NCBI RefSeq assembly: GCF_900091515.1
Contig: NZ_LT607410.1
Span: 434,001-498,000, forward strand
Length of the DNA stretch: 64,000 nucleotides
From: Micromonospora purpureochromogenes
GTDB taxonomy: Bacteria; Actinomycetota; Actinomycetes; Mycobacteriales; Micromonosporaceae
Direction of reading: 5' to 3'
The notes beneath the pieces were generated by a model. The model saw nothing but the letters and a program-made list of their open reading frames with translations, made no database searches and was not told the origin of the DNA. This document shows, piece after piece, positions 8,971 to 17,345 of the stretch; the stretch's first letter is position 1, and each line of letters starts with the position of its first letter. Position numbers and translations under genes: made by a program.

Positions 8971-9099
8971 GTCACCGTCAGGAGCCGGTGGACGGATCAG
9001 CGAGCTGGCTGGTGACAGGCAGGAGTCACCACCCGATGACGCCACCCCTGGTACGTCACCGGACGTCGCCCCGGTCGGGGACGACGCGCGGACACCGGG

Positions 9100-9477
9100 T
9101 CAGCGGGCCTTCTTGGTGGCCCGCTTGCGCGGCGGGGTCAGCAGATCCGCGATCGTGGCGATCGCGGACGGCACCAACCGGTAGTAGGCCCACACACCGC
9201 GCTTCTCCCGCTCCAGCAAGCCGGCCTCGGTGAGGATACGCAGGTGGTGGCTGACCGTCGGCTGCGAGAGGCCGAGCGGCGCCGTCAGGTCACAGACGCA
9301 CGCCTCGCCCTCGGGGGCCGACTGGATCAGGCTGAGCAGCCGGAGCCGGGCGGGGTCGGCAAGGGCCTTGAGGACCCCCGCCAGCCGCTCGGCATCGGCA
9401 CGTTCGATCGGCTCGCCGGCAAGCGGCGAGATCTGAGGCATGGTCATTTCAGCCAACGCAGTTCCCACGTATTCCAT
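9100..9477 (-). CDS. ArsR-family metalloregulator
   Basis: A 125-residue winged-helix repressor. The core has ALADPARLRLL, an ACVCDL motif and a SQPTVSHHLRILTEAGL recognition helix. CVCDL on the DNA-binding helix is the classic ArsR cysteine pair that senses As(III), Sb(III) or a related soft metal; this is family knowledge and the ligand here is inferred. The open frame starts at ATG 9477, but a GGAAGGA site ends right at that ATG and fits GTG 9468 better; internal ATGs near MTMPQ are also possible. No arsenic resistance gene is nearby, so its target probably lies elsewhere. The C-terminus is a basic RKRATKKAR tail. The gene lies between a DedA gene and pyrE. Confidence 0.82.
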   Translation of the reverse strand: MEYVGTALAEMTMPQISPLAGEPIERADAERLAGVLKALADPARLRLLSLIQSAPEGEACVCDLTAPLGLSQPTVSHHLRILTEAGLLEREKRGVWAYYRLVPSAIATIADLLTPPRKRATKKAR

Positions 9478-9534
9478 CCTTCCACCAGCAGCATCGATCC
9501 GCCTGCATATCAGCAGATCCGAATCGGCAAATTT

Positions 9535-10074
9535 TTACGCCACAAGGCCGAGGTCAGCCAACGTATAGGCCGCCCGATACGGCAGTCCGGCGGCCCGTAC
9601 GGCGTCCCCGGCTCCTCGATCAACAATAACCGCCACACCAACGACCTCCGCCCCGGCCTCGCGCAGCGCCTCGACGGCGGTCAACACGCTGCCGCCCGTC
9701 GTCGAGGTGTCCTCCACCGCAAGTACCCGCCGACCGGCCACTTCAGGCCCCTCGATCCGCCGTTGCAGACCGTGCGCCTTCCCCGCCTTGCGAACCACGA
9801 ACGCGTCCAACGGTCGATCGGTCTCCGCCGCGGCGTGCAGCATCGAGATCGCGATCGGATCCGCGCCGAGGGTCAGCCCGCCGACAGCCTCATAGTCCCA
9901 GTCCGCGGTCAGCTCGCGCATCACCCGACCGACCAGCGGTGCAGCCTGGTGATGCAGCGTGACGCGGCGCAGATCGACGTACCAGTCCGCTTCGCGGCCC
10001 GAGGAGAGCACCACCCGGCCGTGGACCACAGCCAGATCGGAGATGAATTTACGCAGGTCGTCGCGGTGCCCCAT
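9535..10074 (-). CDS. pyrE: Orotate phosphoribosyltransferase
   Basis: A 179-residue PRTase that joins orotate to PRPP to give OMP, step five of UMP synthesis. The PRPP-binding motif VLAVEDTSTTGGS (residues about 117-129), the KAGKAHG loop lysines and the SGREADWYVD start region are all present. The ATG at 10074 (MGHRDDL) matches the usual family N-terminus; the frame is open 16 codons further upstream. A TACCCT hexamer lies 8 bases before this ATG with no ribosome site between, so the transcript may be leaderless. Other pyrimidine genes are not nearby. Genes here are transcribed leftward toward arsR, which has its own upstream region. Confidence 0.9.
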   Translation of the reverse strand: MGHRDDLRKFISDLAVVHGRVVLSSGREADWYVDLRRVTLHHQAAPLVGRVMRELTADWDYEAVGGLTLGADPIAISMLHAAAETDRPLDAFVVRKAGKAHGLQRRIEGPEVAGRRVLAVEDTSTTGGSVLTAVEALREAGAEVVGVAVIVDRGAGDAVRAAGLPYRAAYTLADLGLVA

Positions 10075-10239
10075 GGCGATAGAGGGTACTGCGCGAGTCT
10101 GTACGCCGGATGTGGGGTCCACCCGGGTCAGCCTCGTGGGCGACCGATGGGTGGCGATGGACGGCTACGCTGTGCGACCACGCTGGAATCCCGTACCCTG
10201 CCGGCGCCACCGTGACGGCACCGGCCGAGGGTCGCGGGG

Positions 10240-11052
10240 TCAGCCGTCGGTCGGCTCGACCCGCCCCCGGCGGTCCCGGTAGGCCATCCGCAGCAACCGG
10301 CGCGGCGCGTGCCGCAGGCCGGCCACGGCGAGCTTGTACTTCCAGTCCGGGACGCTGATCTGCTTGCCTTTGCGCAGGTCACGCAGGGCGCCGTCGACCA
10401 CGTCGTCGGCCCGCAGCCACATCCAGCGGGGCGTGCCGGACATGTCGATGCCGTTGCGCTCGTGGTAGCCGGTGGCGGTGTAACCGGGGCAGAGGGCCAT
10501 CACCCGTACGCCGAGCGGGCGCACCGACAGGTCGACGGATTCGCTGAAGCTCGTCACCCACGCCTTGCTGGCCGGGTACGTCGAGCCGGGCATCACCGGA
10601 CCGAAACCGGCGACGGAAGAGACATTTATCACTATCCCGTTTCGTCGATCCGTCATCGGACGGAGGGCGGCGAGGGTAAGCCGCATGACGGCGTGCACGT
10701 TGAGCCGCAGCAACCGCGCCTCGTCCGCGACGGTGGACCGCAGGAACGGCCGGTTGAGGCTGAGCCCGGCGTTGTTGACGAGCAGCCCGATGGGGGCGGT
10801 GGCGTCGGTCAGCCGCCGTTCCACCGCCGCGCATCCGTCGTCGGTGGACAGGTCGGCGGGCAGCGTCTCCACCCGGTGACCGTGCCGGGCGGTCAGGTCG
10901 GCGGCCACCTCGGCGAGCCGGGTGGCGTCCCGGGCGACCAGCACCAGCTGCCACCCGTCGGCGGCGAGCCGGCGGGCGAACGCCTCGCCGATGCCGGCGG
11001 TGGCGCCGGTGACCAGCGCCCGTCGTTCGGTGGCCGGGGGAACGGAGGTCAC
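10240..11052 (-). CDS. SDR-family short-chain dehydrogenase
   Basis: A 270-residue Rossmann oxidoreductase of the classical short-chain family. NAD(P) binding is shown by TGATAGIGEA (residues about 15-24) and the NNAGLS motif (about 92-97); the catalytic Ser-Tyr-Lys is seen as INVSSVAG and YPASK. The arginines after the glycine motif (VARDATR) favour NADPH. The substrate cannot be predicted; relatives are often annotated as DltE- or YqjQ-like ketoreductases. A short stretch around 10610-10660 is more AT-rich than its surroundings without disturbing the frame. The start is only 9 bases from the stop of the membrane-protein gene at 11062, so the two are probably co-transcribed leftward. Confidence 0.88.
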   Translation of the reverse strand: MTSVPPATERRALVTGATAGIGEAFARRLAADGWQLVLVARDATRLAEVAADLTARHGHRVETLPADLSTDDGCAAVERRLTDATAPIGLLVNNAGLSLNRPFLRSTVADEARLLRLNVHAVMRLTLAALRPMTDRRNGIVINVSSVAGFGPVMPGSTYPASKAWVTSFSESVDLSVRPLGVRVMALCPGYTATGYHERNGIDMSGTPRWMWLRADDVVDGALRDLRKGKQISVPDWKYKLAVAGLRHAPRRLLRMAYRDRRGRVEPTDG

Positions 11053-11061
11053 GGGCGCTCC

Positions 11062-11700
11062 TCAGCGGGACGGCGGCGGAGCCTGCGGTGGCGGGTACGG
11101 GCCGTACGGAACCGGCGCCGGTGGCGGGGGCGGCGTCGGCCGGGCGCGGCCGAACCAGCCGTTCGCGGCGGGCAGCGCCAGCAGCACGGCCACCACAAGG
11201 TAGCCGAGCACCTGGCCCACCGAAAGGGCCCCGTTCAGCGGGAGCCACCAGGACGGGTAGGCGTCGCCGAGCAGGCCCAACAGCTCGACCGTGCTCTGCT
11301 CGTCGGTCCGCAGCGGGCCGGCCCGCTGACCGACCAGCGCGGCCAGGCCGCAGCAGCCGCAGAGCAGCCCCAGCCCGGCGACCACCCAGGTCGCCACCCG
11401 GGCGCCCCGGCGGCCGGCGAGCAGGCCGGCGGCGAGACCGATCAGGAGCAGGCCGACCAGGACGGTGAGCACCGCCGAGAGGATCGTGGTGACCCGCAGC
11501 AGGGTGACCACGCCGTCGACGTCGTCGGGGCCCGCGGTCGTACCGGCGGCGGCCGACCGGAGCCGGTCCACCGTGCCGCCGAGGGCGAGCAGCGCCGCGA
11601 CGGCGTACGCCCCGGCGGCGAGGGCCATCAGCCCGAGCACCGCCGCGGCCAGCGTGACGGCGGCGGGCCGACGCGCCGGGGCCTGATCCGGGTACGACAC
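11062..11700 (-). CDS. Four-helix membrane protein with proline-rich tail (paralogue A)
   Basis: A 212-residue membrane protein of unknown function. It opens with a short cytosolic stretch containing RPAAVT, then has hydrophobic segments near residues 15-40, 70-95, 100-125 and 155-180, the third with a GLLCGCCGL cysteine cluster. After an LLALPAANGWF motif it ends in a proline/tyrosine-rich tail (PPPPPAPVPYGPYPPP type). The same plan (RP..VT, a G.R.ARI-like third helix, LLALP...WF, low-complexity tail) occurs in the proteins at 11774 and 17346, so these three are paralogues. The fourth hydrophobic segment follows a polar loop with a PSWWLP motif; the 11774 protein has PSWYAP there. Likely an envelope protein. 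Confidence 0.7.
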   Translation of the reverse strand: MSYPDQAPARRPAAVTLAAAVLGLMALAAGAYAVAALLALGGTVDRLRSAAAGTTAGPDDVDGVVTLLRVTTILSAVLTVLVGLLLIGLAAGLLAGRRGARVATWVVAGLGLLCGCCGLAALVGQRAGPLRTDEQSTVELLGLLGDAYPSWWLPLNGALSVGQVLGYLVVAVLLALPAANGWFGRARPTPPPPPAPVPYGPYPPPQAPPPSR

Positions 11701-11773
11701 GACGATTCCCTCCGGTAGGCGTCGGCTTGCAACCTACTCGGAGGGAATCGTCGGCGTCGCTCGTACTCGCCCG

Positions 11774-12715
11774 TCAGCTGCCGGTCGGGCGGGTCGGGTC
11801 GGACGGCGGGACATCCCCGCCCGGCCGGTCCTGCGCCGGTCCACCCTGCTCCGGCTGGCCGGCCGGCGGCGTGGCGGGCGCGTCCGACGACGGCGCCGAG
11901 GGCGGCGCGGAGGACGGGGCCGACGGCGGCTGCCACGGCGAGGCGGCCGGCGGCTGGTCCGGCGCGGCCGGGTAGCCGGGTGCCGGCGGGTAACCGGGCT
12001 GGCCGGGGCTCGATGGCTGGCCCGGTTGCACGGGCGGGTAGCCCGCCTGGGGGTAGCCCGGGGTGGCCGGGTAGCCGGGGGTCGCCGGGTAGCTCGGCTG
12101 GCCGGGGTAGGTGGCGCCGGGGACCGGCGGCTCCCAGACCTGCTGCGGCTTGCGGAAGAACTCGTTCGCCTTGGGGAGCGCGAGCAGGATCAGCGCGGTC
12201 AGCAGGGCGAGCAGGGCGATCACCGCGAGCAGCGTGGTGACCGGGGCGTACCAGGACGGCAGGGCCTCCTGCAGCCGGCGCTGCACCTCCTCCGCGCTCG
12301 GGACGTCACCGTCGGTCGGCGCGCCGCTGCCGGCGGTGAGACCCCCGGCGGCGTTGCTGGCCGTGCCGAGGCCGCAGCAGCAGAACATCAGGCCGCCGAG
12401 CACCCAGGTGGTGATCCGGGTGCCGTTCACGCCCCGGTTGTTGAACAGGCCGAGCACGGCGAGCACGATGGCCAGCAGCAGCCCCACGATGGCGCCGCCC
12501 AGGCTGAACGCGATGGCGAAGTCCCCCACCCCCTGCACCCCGTTGGCGGAGGTGCCGCGGTATGCCTCGTCCATCACCTTGCGGATGGTGCCGATGGTGG
12601 TGAGCGCGATGATCAGGTTGATCACCTGGATGAGCGCGAACAGAATCAGCAGATAGCTGGAAATCGTAACCACAGCCGGCCGGACGCGGGCCGGTGTGTG
12701 CTGGGAATCGACCAC
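11774..12715 (-). CDS. Four-helix membrane protein with PGYP-repeat tail (paralogue B)
   Basis: A 313-residue membrane protein related to the 11062 and 17346 products. GTG 12715 is chosen because a GGAAGGAG site lies 5 bases upstream; an open frame extends 13 codons further without such a site. Hydrophobic segments lie near residues 20-45, 75-105, 110-135 (with FCCCGLG) and 175-200, then LLALPKANEFF. The C-terminal 110 residues are low complexity: repeated PGYPATPGYP and QPGQPS units followed by a Pro/Ser/Ala stretch ending in PTGS. Such tails are typically disordered and may bind partners or span the wall. Function unknown. Transcribed leftward, toward the 11062 gene. Confidence 0.7.
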   Translation of the reverse strand: MVDSQHTPARVRPAVVTISSYLLILFALIQVINLIIALTTIGTIRKVMDEAYRGTSANGVQGVGDFAIAFSLGGAIVGLLLAIVLAVLGLFNNRGVNGTRITTWVLGGLMFCCCGLGTASNAAGGLTAGSGAPTDGDVPSAEEVQRRLQEALPSWYAPVTTLLAVIALLALLTALILLALPKANEFFRKPQQVWEPPVPGATYPGQPSYPATPGYPATPGYPQAGYPPVQPGQPSSPGQPGYPPAPGYPAAPDQPPAASPWQPPSAPSSAPPSAPSSDAPATPPAGQPEQGGPAQDRPGGDVPPSDPTRPTGS

Positions 12716-12802
12716 GATTCTCCTTCCCCTAGATCGCGCCCACACCGTATCCACTCCGGCCCGGCGGCGCGCGCACCAAACAGCCGACGGCCGGCGACGG
12801 GG

Positions 12803-14374
12803 TCAGTAGCCGCGCCACTCCGTGCGGGCGTACTCCAGCACCCTGGGCTGGAGCAATGTGGACGCGGGAACGTCGAGACGGGCCCGATCGGCGGGGAAGG
12901 CGGCCGCCGCCCGCAGCACCGACGGGTCGAGGAACCGCAGCGGCGGCCCGTCCGCCGGCAGCTCCAGAGCGGGCGGGGTCAGCCCGGCGGTGGCCAGCAG
13001 GAAACCCCAGTCGCCGAAGGAGGGCACGTCCACGTGGTACGGCACGGTGGCGAAGCCGGCCTCGCGTACCGACGCCTCGATGGACCAGTACGACCGGGGC
13101 GCGAAGTACGGCGACCCGGACTGCACCGCCAGCCGGCCGCCCTCGGCGAGCGCCGACCGGATCAGCGCGTAGAACTCGACGGTGTAGAGCTTCGCGGTGG
13201 CGGTCTCGTCCGGATCGGGCAGGTCGGCCACCACCACGTCGAAGCGTTCCGTGGCGGTACGCAGCCAGCCGAACGCGTCGGTGTTGACCACCCGCACCCG
13301 GGGGTCGGCGAACGCGTCCCCGTTGAGCCGGCGCAGCTGCGGCTCGGCGCGGGCCAGCGCCACCACCGCCGGATCCAGGTCCACCACGGTCACCCGGCGG
13401 ACGTCCGGGTAGCGCAGGATCTCCCGGACGGCGAGCCCGTCGCCGGCCCCGAGCACCAGCACCTCACCGCGCGGGCCGCGCATGGCGGGATGCACCAGTG
13501 CCTCGTGGTAGCGGTACTCGTCGACCGAGCTGAACTGGAGATCGCCGTTGAGGTAGAGGCGCAGGTCGGTGTCGGCGTGCCCGACCTCCCGCACCGACCG
13601 GGTGAGCACGATCTCCTGGTAGCGGCTGCGCTCGGCGTGCACCACCGGGTCCCGGTAGAGCTGCTGCCGGGCGGTCAGCTCGAAGTCGGCGGCGGTGATC
13701 CAGGCGTACGAGAGGCAGAGGGCGACCACGACGGCGCCGGCGGCGAGCGCGGCCCGCGCCCGGCGGCTCAGCTCCGCCCGGAACACCGTGCAGACCAGCG
13801 CGAGGCCGGCCACCGCGTTCACCGCGCCGACCACCAGCGCGCCCTTGAGCTGGCCGAAGACCGGCATCAGCAGGAACGGGAAGGCCAGTCCGCCGAGCAG
13901 CGCCCCGACGTAGTCGGCGGCGAACAGGTCGGCCACGGCGCTGCCCGCGGACTGTTCCCGGATGCGTTGCAGCATGACCATCAGCAGCGGGATCTCCGCG
14001 CCGATCAGCAGGCCGAGCACGAACGCCGTGCCGACCAGCGCCGGGCCGTAGAGGTCCAGCCAGGCGAAGGCGGCGTAGAGGCCGAGCACGGAGAGCCCGC
14101 CGAGCAGCGCCAGGGTCAGCTCGACCACGGCGAACGCGGCGGCGGCCCGGGACTGCAACGGCTTCGCGGCGAGCGCGCCGACGCCCATCGCGAAGACCAT
14201 CACGCCGAGCACGATCGAGGCCTGCCCGACCGCGTCGCCGATCAGGTAGCTGCCGAGCGCGACCAGGGCCAGCTCGTAGACCAGGCCGCAGGCCGCGCAG
14301 ACGAAGACCGCGAGCAGGACGCCGGCCCGGGCCGCCCGCCAGCGCGCTGGGGCGGCCGGCGCGTCGGTGGTCAC
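12803..14374 (-). CDS. Membrane-embedded spermidine-synthase-like aminopropyltransferase
   Basis: A 523-residue fusion of an N-terminal membrane domain (about seven helices, residues 15-235) to a C-terminal polyamine aminopropyltransferase/SAM-methyltransferase fold. The soluble part has YHEALVHPAM, a VLGAGDGLAVRE nucleotide motif (about 310-320), VVDLDP and ADLPDPDE. These match spermidine synthase, except that the usual GGGDG is GAGDG and the DSTDP-type amine-binding motif reads DLPDP, so substrate preference may differ. The family transfers aminopropyl groups from decarboxylated SAM to amines. GTG 14374 overlaps the upstream stop (GTGA). It is the last gene of a six-gene operon with DUF4178, DUF2617, DUF4247 and DUF350, a neighbourhood seen in other actinobacteria, which suggests a membrane-linked role rather than bulk polyamine synthesis. 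Confidence 0.85.
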   Translation of the reverse strand: MTTDAPAAPARWRAARAGVLLAVFVCAACGLVYELALVALGSYLIGDAVGQASIVLGVMVFAMGVGALAAKPLQSRAAAAFAVVELTLALLGGLSVLGLYAAFAWLDLYGPALVGTAFVLGLLIGAEIPLLMVMLQRIREQSAGSAVADLFAADYVGALLGGLAFPFLLMPVFGQLKGALVVGAVNAVAGLALVCTVFRAELSRRARAALAAGAVVVALCLSYAWITAADFELTARQQLYRDPVVHAERSRYQEIVLTRSVREVGHADTDLRLYLNGDLQFSSVDEYRYHEALVHPAMRGPRGEVLVLGAGDGLAVREILRYPDVRRVTVVDLDPAVVALARAEPQLRRLNGDAFADPRVRVVNTDAFGWLRTATERFDVVVADLPDPDETATAKLYTVEFYALIRSALAEGGRLAVQSGSPYFAPRSYWSIEASVREAGFATVPYHVDVPSFGDWGFLLATAGLTPPALELPADGPPLRFLDPSVLRAAAAFPADRARLDVPASTLLQPRVLEYARTEWRGY

Positions 14375-15204
14375 GCCCGCTCCGGGGTACGCGTCGCCGC
14401 CGGTTCCGCCCCGGGGCGCTGGGCGGGCCCGCCTCCCCGGCGCTGCCGGCGGCGCTGCACCAGCCCGACGGTGACCAGCAGTGCGGTGACCAGCAGCAGT
14501 CCGGCGGCGGCGAGCAGGTATCCCCAGCGGTCGCGCCACAGGTCGCTGCCGGGGTCGGGCAGCGGCGACGGTTCCGTCGCGGCCGGGGCCGGGGTGGCGG
14601 CCGGCTCGACCGCCCCCGCCTCGACGGCGAGCAGCGGCAGCATCACGGCGGCCCGGGTGATGGCCCAGCCCGGATCGTCGATGAAGACCTTCTCGGTGAC
14701 CCCGAGCCGCCCCAGGCCGTTCGCGATACGCAGCAGTTCCGCGGCGGAGAAGTCGCTGGATCCGTTGACGTCGACGTAGGCGTTGTCGTCGCTCTCGCTG
14801 CTCTCCGACGGGTAGTAGATTCGGACGCTCACCTGCACCCAGCGCGGGCAGGCCGCTTTGTCCTCGACCGCCACCCCGTCGCCGAGGTTGGAGCCGACGC
14901 TGACCGGGTCGCCGTAGCCGGAGTAGTCCTTCAGCTCCCAGCCGTAGCAGACGCCCTGGCCGGCCGAGGAGCGCGCCAGGACCGCCACGGTGTCGTCGCG
15001 CTCCTGCCCGGTCGGCGGCGGGACCTTGTCCGAGTCGTCGCCGCTGTTGACGATCGCCCCGGCGGTGCAGGCGGCGACAGTGCCCAGCAGGCCCACCCAG
15101 ATCAGGGCCTGCTTCCACACCGGAATCTCCGCGCTCTTCGCCGGGCTCTTCGCGCCGGTGGTCGCCGAGCGCCCGGCGGCACCCGGCCGCTTCGCGGTGG
15201 CCAT
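14371..15204 (-). CDS. Two-helix membrane protein of the polyamine/DUF operon
   Basis: A 277-residue protein with a basic Ala/Lys/Ser N-terminus, a helix near residues 32-52 (WVGLLGTVAACTAGAIV), an exported domain of about 165 residues and a second helix near 232-258 followed by an RRRQRRG cytosolic tail. The exported domain has a few cysteines and acidic ESSESDD segments; no enzyme motif is visible. Its start overlaps the DUF350 stop (TGATG) and its stop overlaps the aminopropyltransferase start (GTGA), so it is tightly coupled to both. I do not recognise a named family. Position and topology suggest a partner of the DUF350 channel-like protein and the aminopropyltransferase. Confidence 0.72.
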   Translation of the reverse strand: MATAKRPGAAGRSATTGAKSPAKSAEIPVWKQALIWVGLLGTVAACTAGAIVNSGDDSDKVPPPTGQERDDTVAVLARSSAGQGVCYGWELKDYSGYGDPVSVGSNLGDGVAVEDKAACPRWVQVSVRIYYPSESSESDDNAYVDVNGSSDFSAAELLRIANGLGRLGVTEKVFIDDPGWAITRAAVMLPLLAVEAGAVEPAATPAPAATEPSPLPDPGSDLWRDRWGYLLAAAGLLLVTALLVTVGLVQRRRQRRGGGPAQRPGAEPAATRTPERA

Positions 15205-15626
15205 CAGCTGATCGCGGCGGCGATGATCGCGCCCGTGGCGAGGTGGACGACGGCGGAGACCCAGACCGCGGGGTGCGGCTCCGGGTCGACCAGCAGCTCG
15301 CCGAGCCGGCCCGGGGTCGCCGCGTCGAGCAGCAGGAACGCCCCGGCCATGATGAGCAGGCCGAGCAGGCCGTACGCGGCGGCGCCGACCAGGCCGAGGA
15401 CGAAGTCGTCGGCGCTGGCGGCGATCGCGGCGACCACGATGACGCCCACGCCGGCGAGGTTCGAGGCGAGCAGCAGCGCGGCGTTGCGGTTGCGCTCGGT
15501 CCAGATCAGCTCGTGGAGCTTGCCGGGGGTGGCGACGTCGACCAGGGCGTAGCCGACGGCCATCAGGACGACGCCGACCACGCCGTACGCGAGGGTGACC
15601 AGCAGGTCCGTGACGAGGGTCTGCAC
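15204..15626 (-). CDS. DUF350 membrane protein
   Basis: A 140-residue polytopic protein with two similar halves, each with a pair of helices ending in a (L/V)DxATPG(K/R)L motif (near residues 28-36 and 100-108). This internal duplication is the signature of DUF350 (YjfL family). The family's role is unknown; members occur beside PspA, DUF4178 and polyamine synthases. It sits 31 bases after DUF4247 and overlaps the next gene by one base, as part of the leftward operon. Conserved glycines in the helices and the absence of catalytic residues suggest a channel or scaffold; this is inference. Confidence 0.82.
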   Translation of the reverse strand: MQTLVTDLLVTLAYGVVGVVLMAVGYALVDVATPGKLHELIWTERNRNAALLLASNLAGVGVIVVAAIAASADDFVLGLVGAAAYGLLGLLIMAGAFLLLDAATPGRLGELLVDPEPHPAVWVSAVVHLATGAIIAAAIS

Positions 15627-15657
15627 AGGGGACTCCAGGGGGTGTCGTTCGGTCGGA

Positions 15658-16083
15658 CTACTTGCCGGCGCCGGGGCCGCCGCCGCGCACGGTGCTGCCC
15701 CGGCCCCAGCCCCAGTGGTTGCCCACCGTGGAGTGGTAGCGGGGGTAGGCGGTGCCGAGACGTTCGAGGAGGATCACCGAGCCGGTGGCGACCGGCAGGA
15801 TGACCACCGAGTCGTCGTCGTAGCGCAGGTAGACGCCGCTGCCGTCGACGTACTGGTCGGCCGGCTGCCAGGCGTCGGTCACGTCCTTCGCCACCTGACT
15901 GGGCGCCTTGTCGGAGGTGTAGGCGATCGCGTCCCGCCCGATGTCCTGGCCGGTCGCCCGGTGGTAGTGGTCCTGCACGTAGCCGCGCGGCGAGAAGTTG
16001 CCGTAGAAGATCGCGAAGGCGGCGACCAGGGCGCCGACGACGGCGAACCCCACCCCCACCACGAACCAGCGCCGGTACGTCAT
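15658..16083 (-). CDS. DUF4247 membrane-anchored protein
   Basis: A 141-residue protein with an N-terminal helix (residues 5-27) and an exported domain containing YVQDHY, VAKDVTDAWQPADQ and YLRYDDDSVVILP, followed by a Gly/Arg-rich end. This matches the DUF4247 pattern as I know it. Its ATG at 16083 overlaps the DUF2617 stop (ATGA). DUF4247 has no known biochemical role but recurs next to DUF350, DUF4178 and spermidine synthase, as here. The glycine-rich tail (WGWGRGSTVRGGGPG) is typical and may be exposed outside the membrane. Confidence 0.78.
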   Translation of the reverse strand: MTYRRWFVVGVGFAVVGALVAAFAIFYGNFSPRGYVQDHYHRATGQDIGRDAIAYTSDKAPSQVAKDVTDAWQPADQYVDGSGVYLRYDDDSVVILPVATGSVILLERLGTAYPRYHSTVGNHWGWGRGSTVRGGGPGAGK

Positions 16084-16574
16084 CGCAGTGCCACCACCGT
16101 CTCGGTCAGGACCAGCTCGTTGGTCTGGGGATACGCGTGCCAGGTGCGCCAGCCGACCGACCCGTCCGGCGGATCAGGCCGCACGGCGAGCGCGGTGACC
16201 GCGTCCGGGTCGCCGGGAAAGACCCCGACCAGCGCGTACGGGTCGTCGGCCAGCTCGGCCCGGAGCGCGGCGACGCGGGCGCGCAGCTCACCGGCGGGCG
16301 GCCGGAGCACCGTGGCGGTGAACCGGTAGCCGTTGGGATCGTCGTGCAGCGTGCCGGGCAGGTGCGGCGGCCGCCCCGGCAGGCAGGCCACCGTCTCGGT
16401 GAGCCCACCGAGGACGACCTGGTGGGAGGCGCCGAGCAGGCGCAGCCGCAGCCGGACGCCGCCGGGCAGGTCGACCTCGCGGACGGCCAGGGCCGGCAGC
16501 TCGGGGCCGCCGAGGGCCAGGCCGAGGTCGGCGGCGCTGGTGTCGACGTACGGGGTGTCGATGCGGACCAGCAC
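16080..16574 (-). CDS. DUF2617 family protein
   Basis: A 164-residue soluble protein with the family's opening LVRIDTPYVDTSAADL and conserved LGASHQVV and WRTWHAYPQT segments. No membrane helix, signal peptide or catalytic motif is visible. DUF2617 is an actinobacterial family of unknown function. Its start follows the DUF4178 stop by 2 bases and its stop overlaps DUF4247, placing it second in the operon. As the only clearly cytosolic non-enzymatic member, it may be a regulator or adaptor (inference). Confidence 0.8.
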   Translation of the reverse strand: MLVRIDTPYVDTSAADLGLALGGPELPALAVREVDLPGGVRLRLRLLGASHQVVLGGLTETVACLPGRPPHLPGTLHDDPNGYRFTATVLRPPAGELRARVAALRAELADDPYALVGVFPGDPDAVTALAVRPDPPDGSVGWRTWHAYPQTNELVLTETVVALR

Positions 16575-16576
16575 GC

Positions 16577-17218
16577 TCAGCCCACCTTGTCCGGGCCGGC
16601 CTGCGGGTAGACCATCACCTCGGAGCGGTGCAGCGGCTCACCGACGGCCACCTCCCAGCCGGCCTCCCCGTACGCCTCGAAGGCCAGCCGGGCCCCGCCC
16701 TGCGCCCGGTAGTCGTGGTAGCGGACGGTGCCCGTCGGGTCGAGGCCGGTGGTGCCGGTGGCCGAGTAGCGGGCCTGCCCCGACTCCTCCCAGGAGTAGC
16801 GGCGGCCGGCGAAGTCCAGCGTGGGCGCGCCCGGGGTGACGGTGGCGCCCGGTTCGGCCTTCCAGAGCACCAGCTCCAGGTCCGGGTCCTCCTCGACGGA
16901 GAGCCACCGCTTGGCCCCACCGGCGTCGTCCAGCAGGTGCTCGGCCCAGCTCCAGGCACCCTCGACCAGGTGCACCGAGCCACGGATCGCGTACGGCACC
17001 TGCCGGATCTCGACGATGTCGCCCGGCTTGAGCCTGCGCGGGTCACCCCGGAGCGCGTCCGCGTCGGTGTCCCGGAAGGGATCGCCCGGTGCCGCCGGCC
17101 CGGTCCTCTTCCGCTGCCGATTCCGTTGCCGGGCGAGGGCGACCACGGCGATCACCACCCCGGCGACCCCGACCAGACACCCCACCGCCGCCACCAGGTA
17201 CGCCACCGAACCGTCCAC
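16577..17218 (-). CDS. DUF4178 protein, first gene of polyamine-linked operon
   Basis: A 213-residue protein with an N-terminal helix (residues 5-28), a basic stretch (RQRNRQRKR), then a beta-rich cytosolic domain containing LKPGDIVEI, WSWAEHLLDDA and YSWEESGQARY, typical of DUF4178. GTG 17218 was chosen because the TTG at 17257 gives an unusual N-terminus, while this GTG leads straight into the helix. DUF4178 recurs beside DUF350, DUF4247, PspA-like proteins and spermidine synthases; its biochemical role is unknown. It heads a run of six genes in which each start overlaps or lies within 31 bases of the previous stop. Confidence 0.8.
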   Translation of the reverse strand: MDGSVAYLVAAVGCLVGVAGVVIAVVALARQRNRQRKRTGPAAPGDPFRDTDADALRGDPRRLKPGDIVEIRQVPYAIRGSVHLVEGAWSWAEHLLDDAGGAKRWLSVEEDPDLELVLWKAEPGATVTPGAPTLDFAGRRYSWEESGQARYSATGTTGLDPTGTVRYHDYRAQGGARLAFEAYGEAGWEVAVGEPLHRSEVMVYPQAGPDKVG

Positions 17219-17289
17219 CCCGACCGCCTCCCCACGCGTCGGCGGAGACGGTAACAACCCCGCGCACCTGGGGAAACACGTCCGGCTTG

Positions 17290-17307
17290 AGTGATCGACC
17301 AGTCACT
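17290..17307. promoter_or_regulatory. Possible operator upstream of DUF4178 operon
   Basis: Inverted repeat AGTGA-N8-TCACT in the 127-base gap upstream of the DUF4178 operon, about 70 bases before the chosen start. The arms are short, so this is a weak call; no adjacent regulator gene exists. Confidence 0.3.
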
Positions 17308-17345
17308 TAGCGTCCGGTGCGGAGGGGTTGGCCGCGCCGCCCAGG

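Noticed and set aside
12026..14779. 917-residue plus-strand open frame
   Set aside because: It lies opposite several clear minus-strand genes, with Arg/Gly/His-rich composition typical of GC-rich shadow frames.
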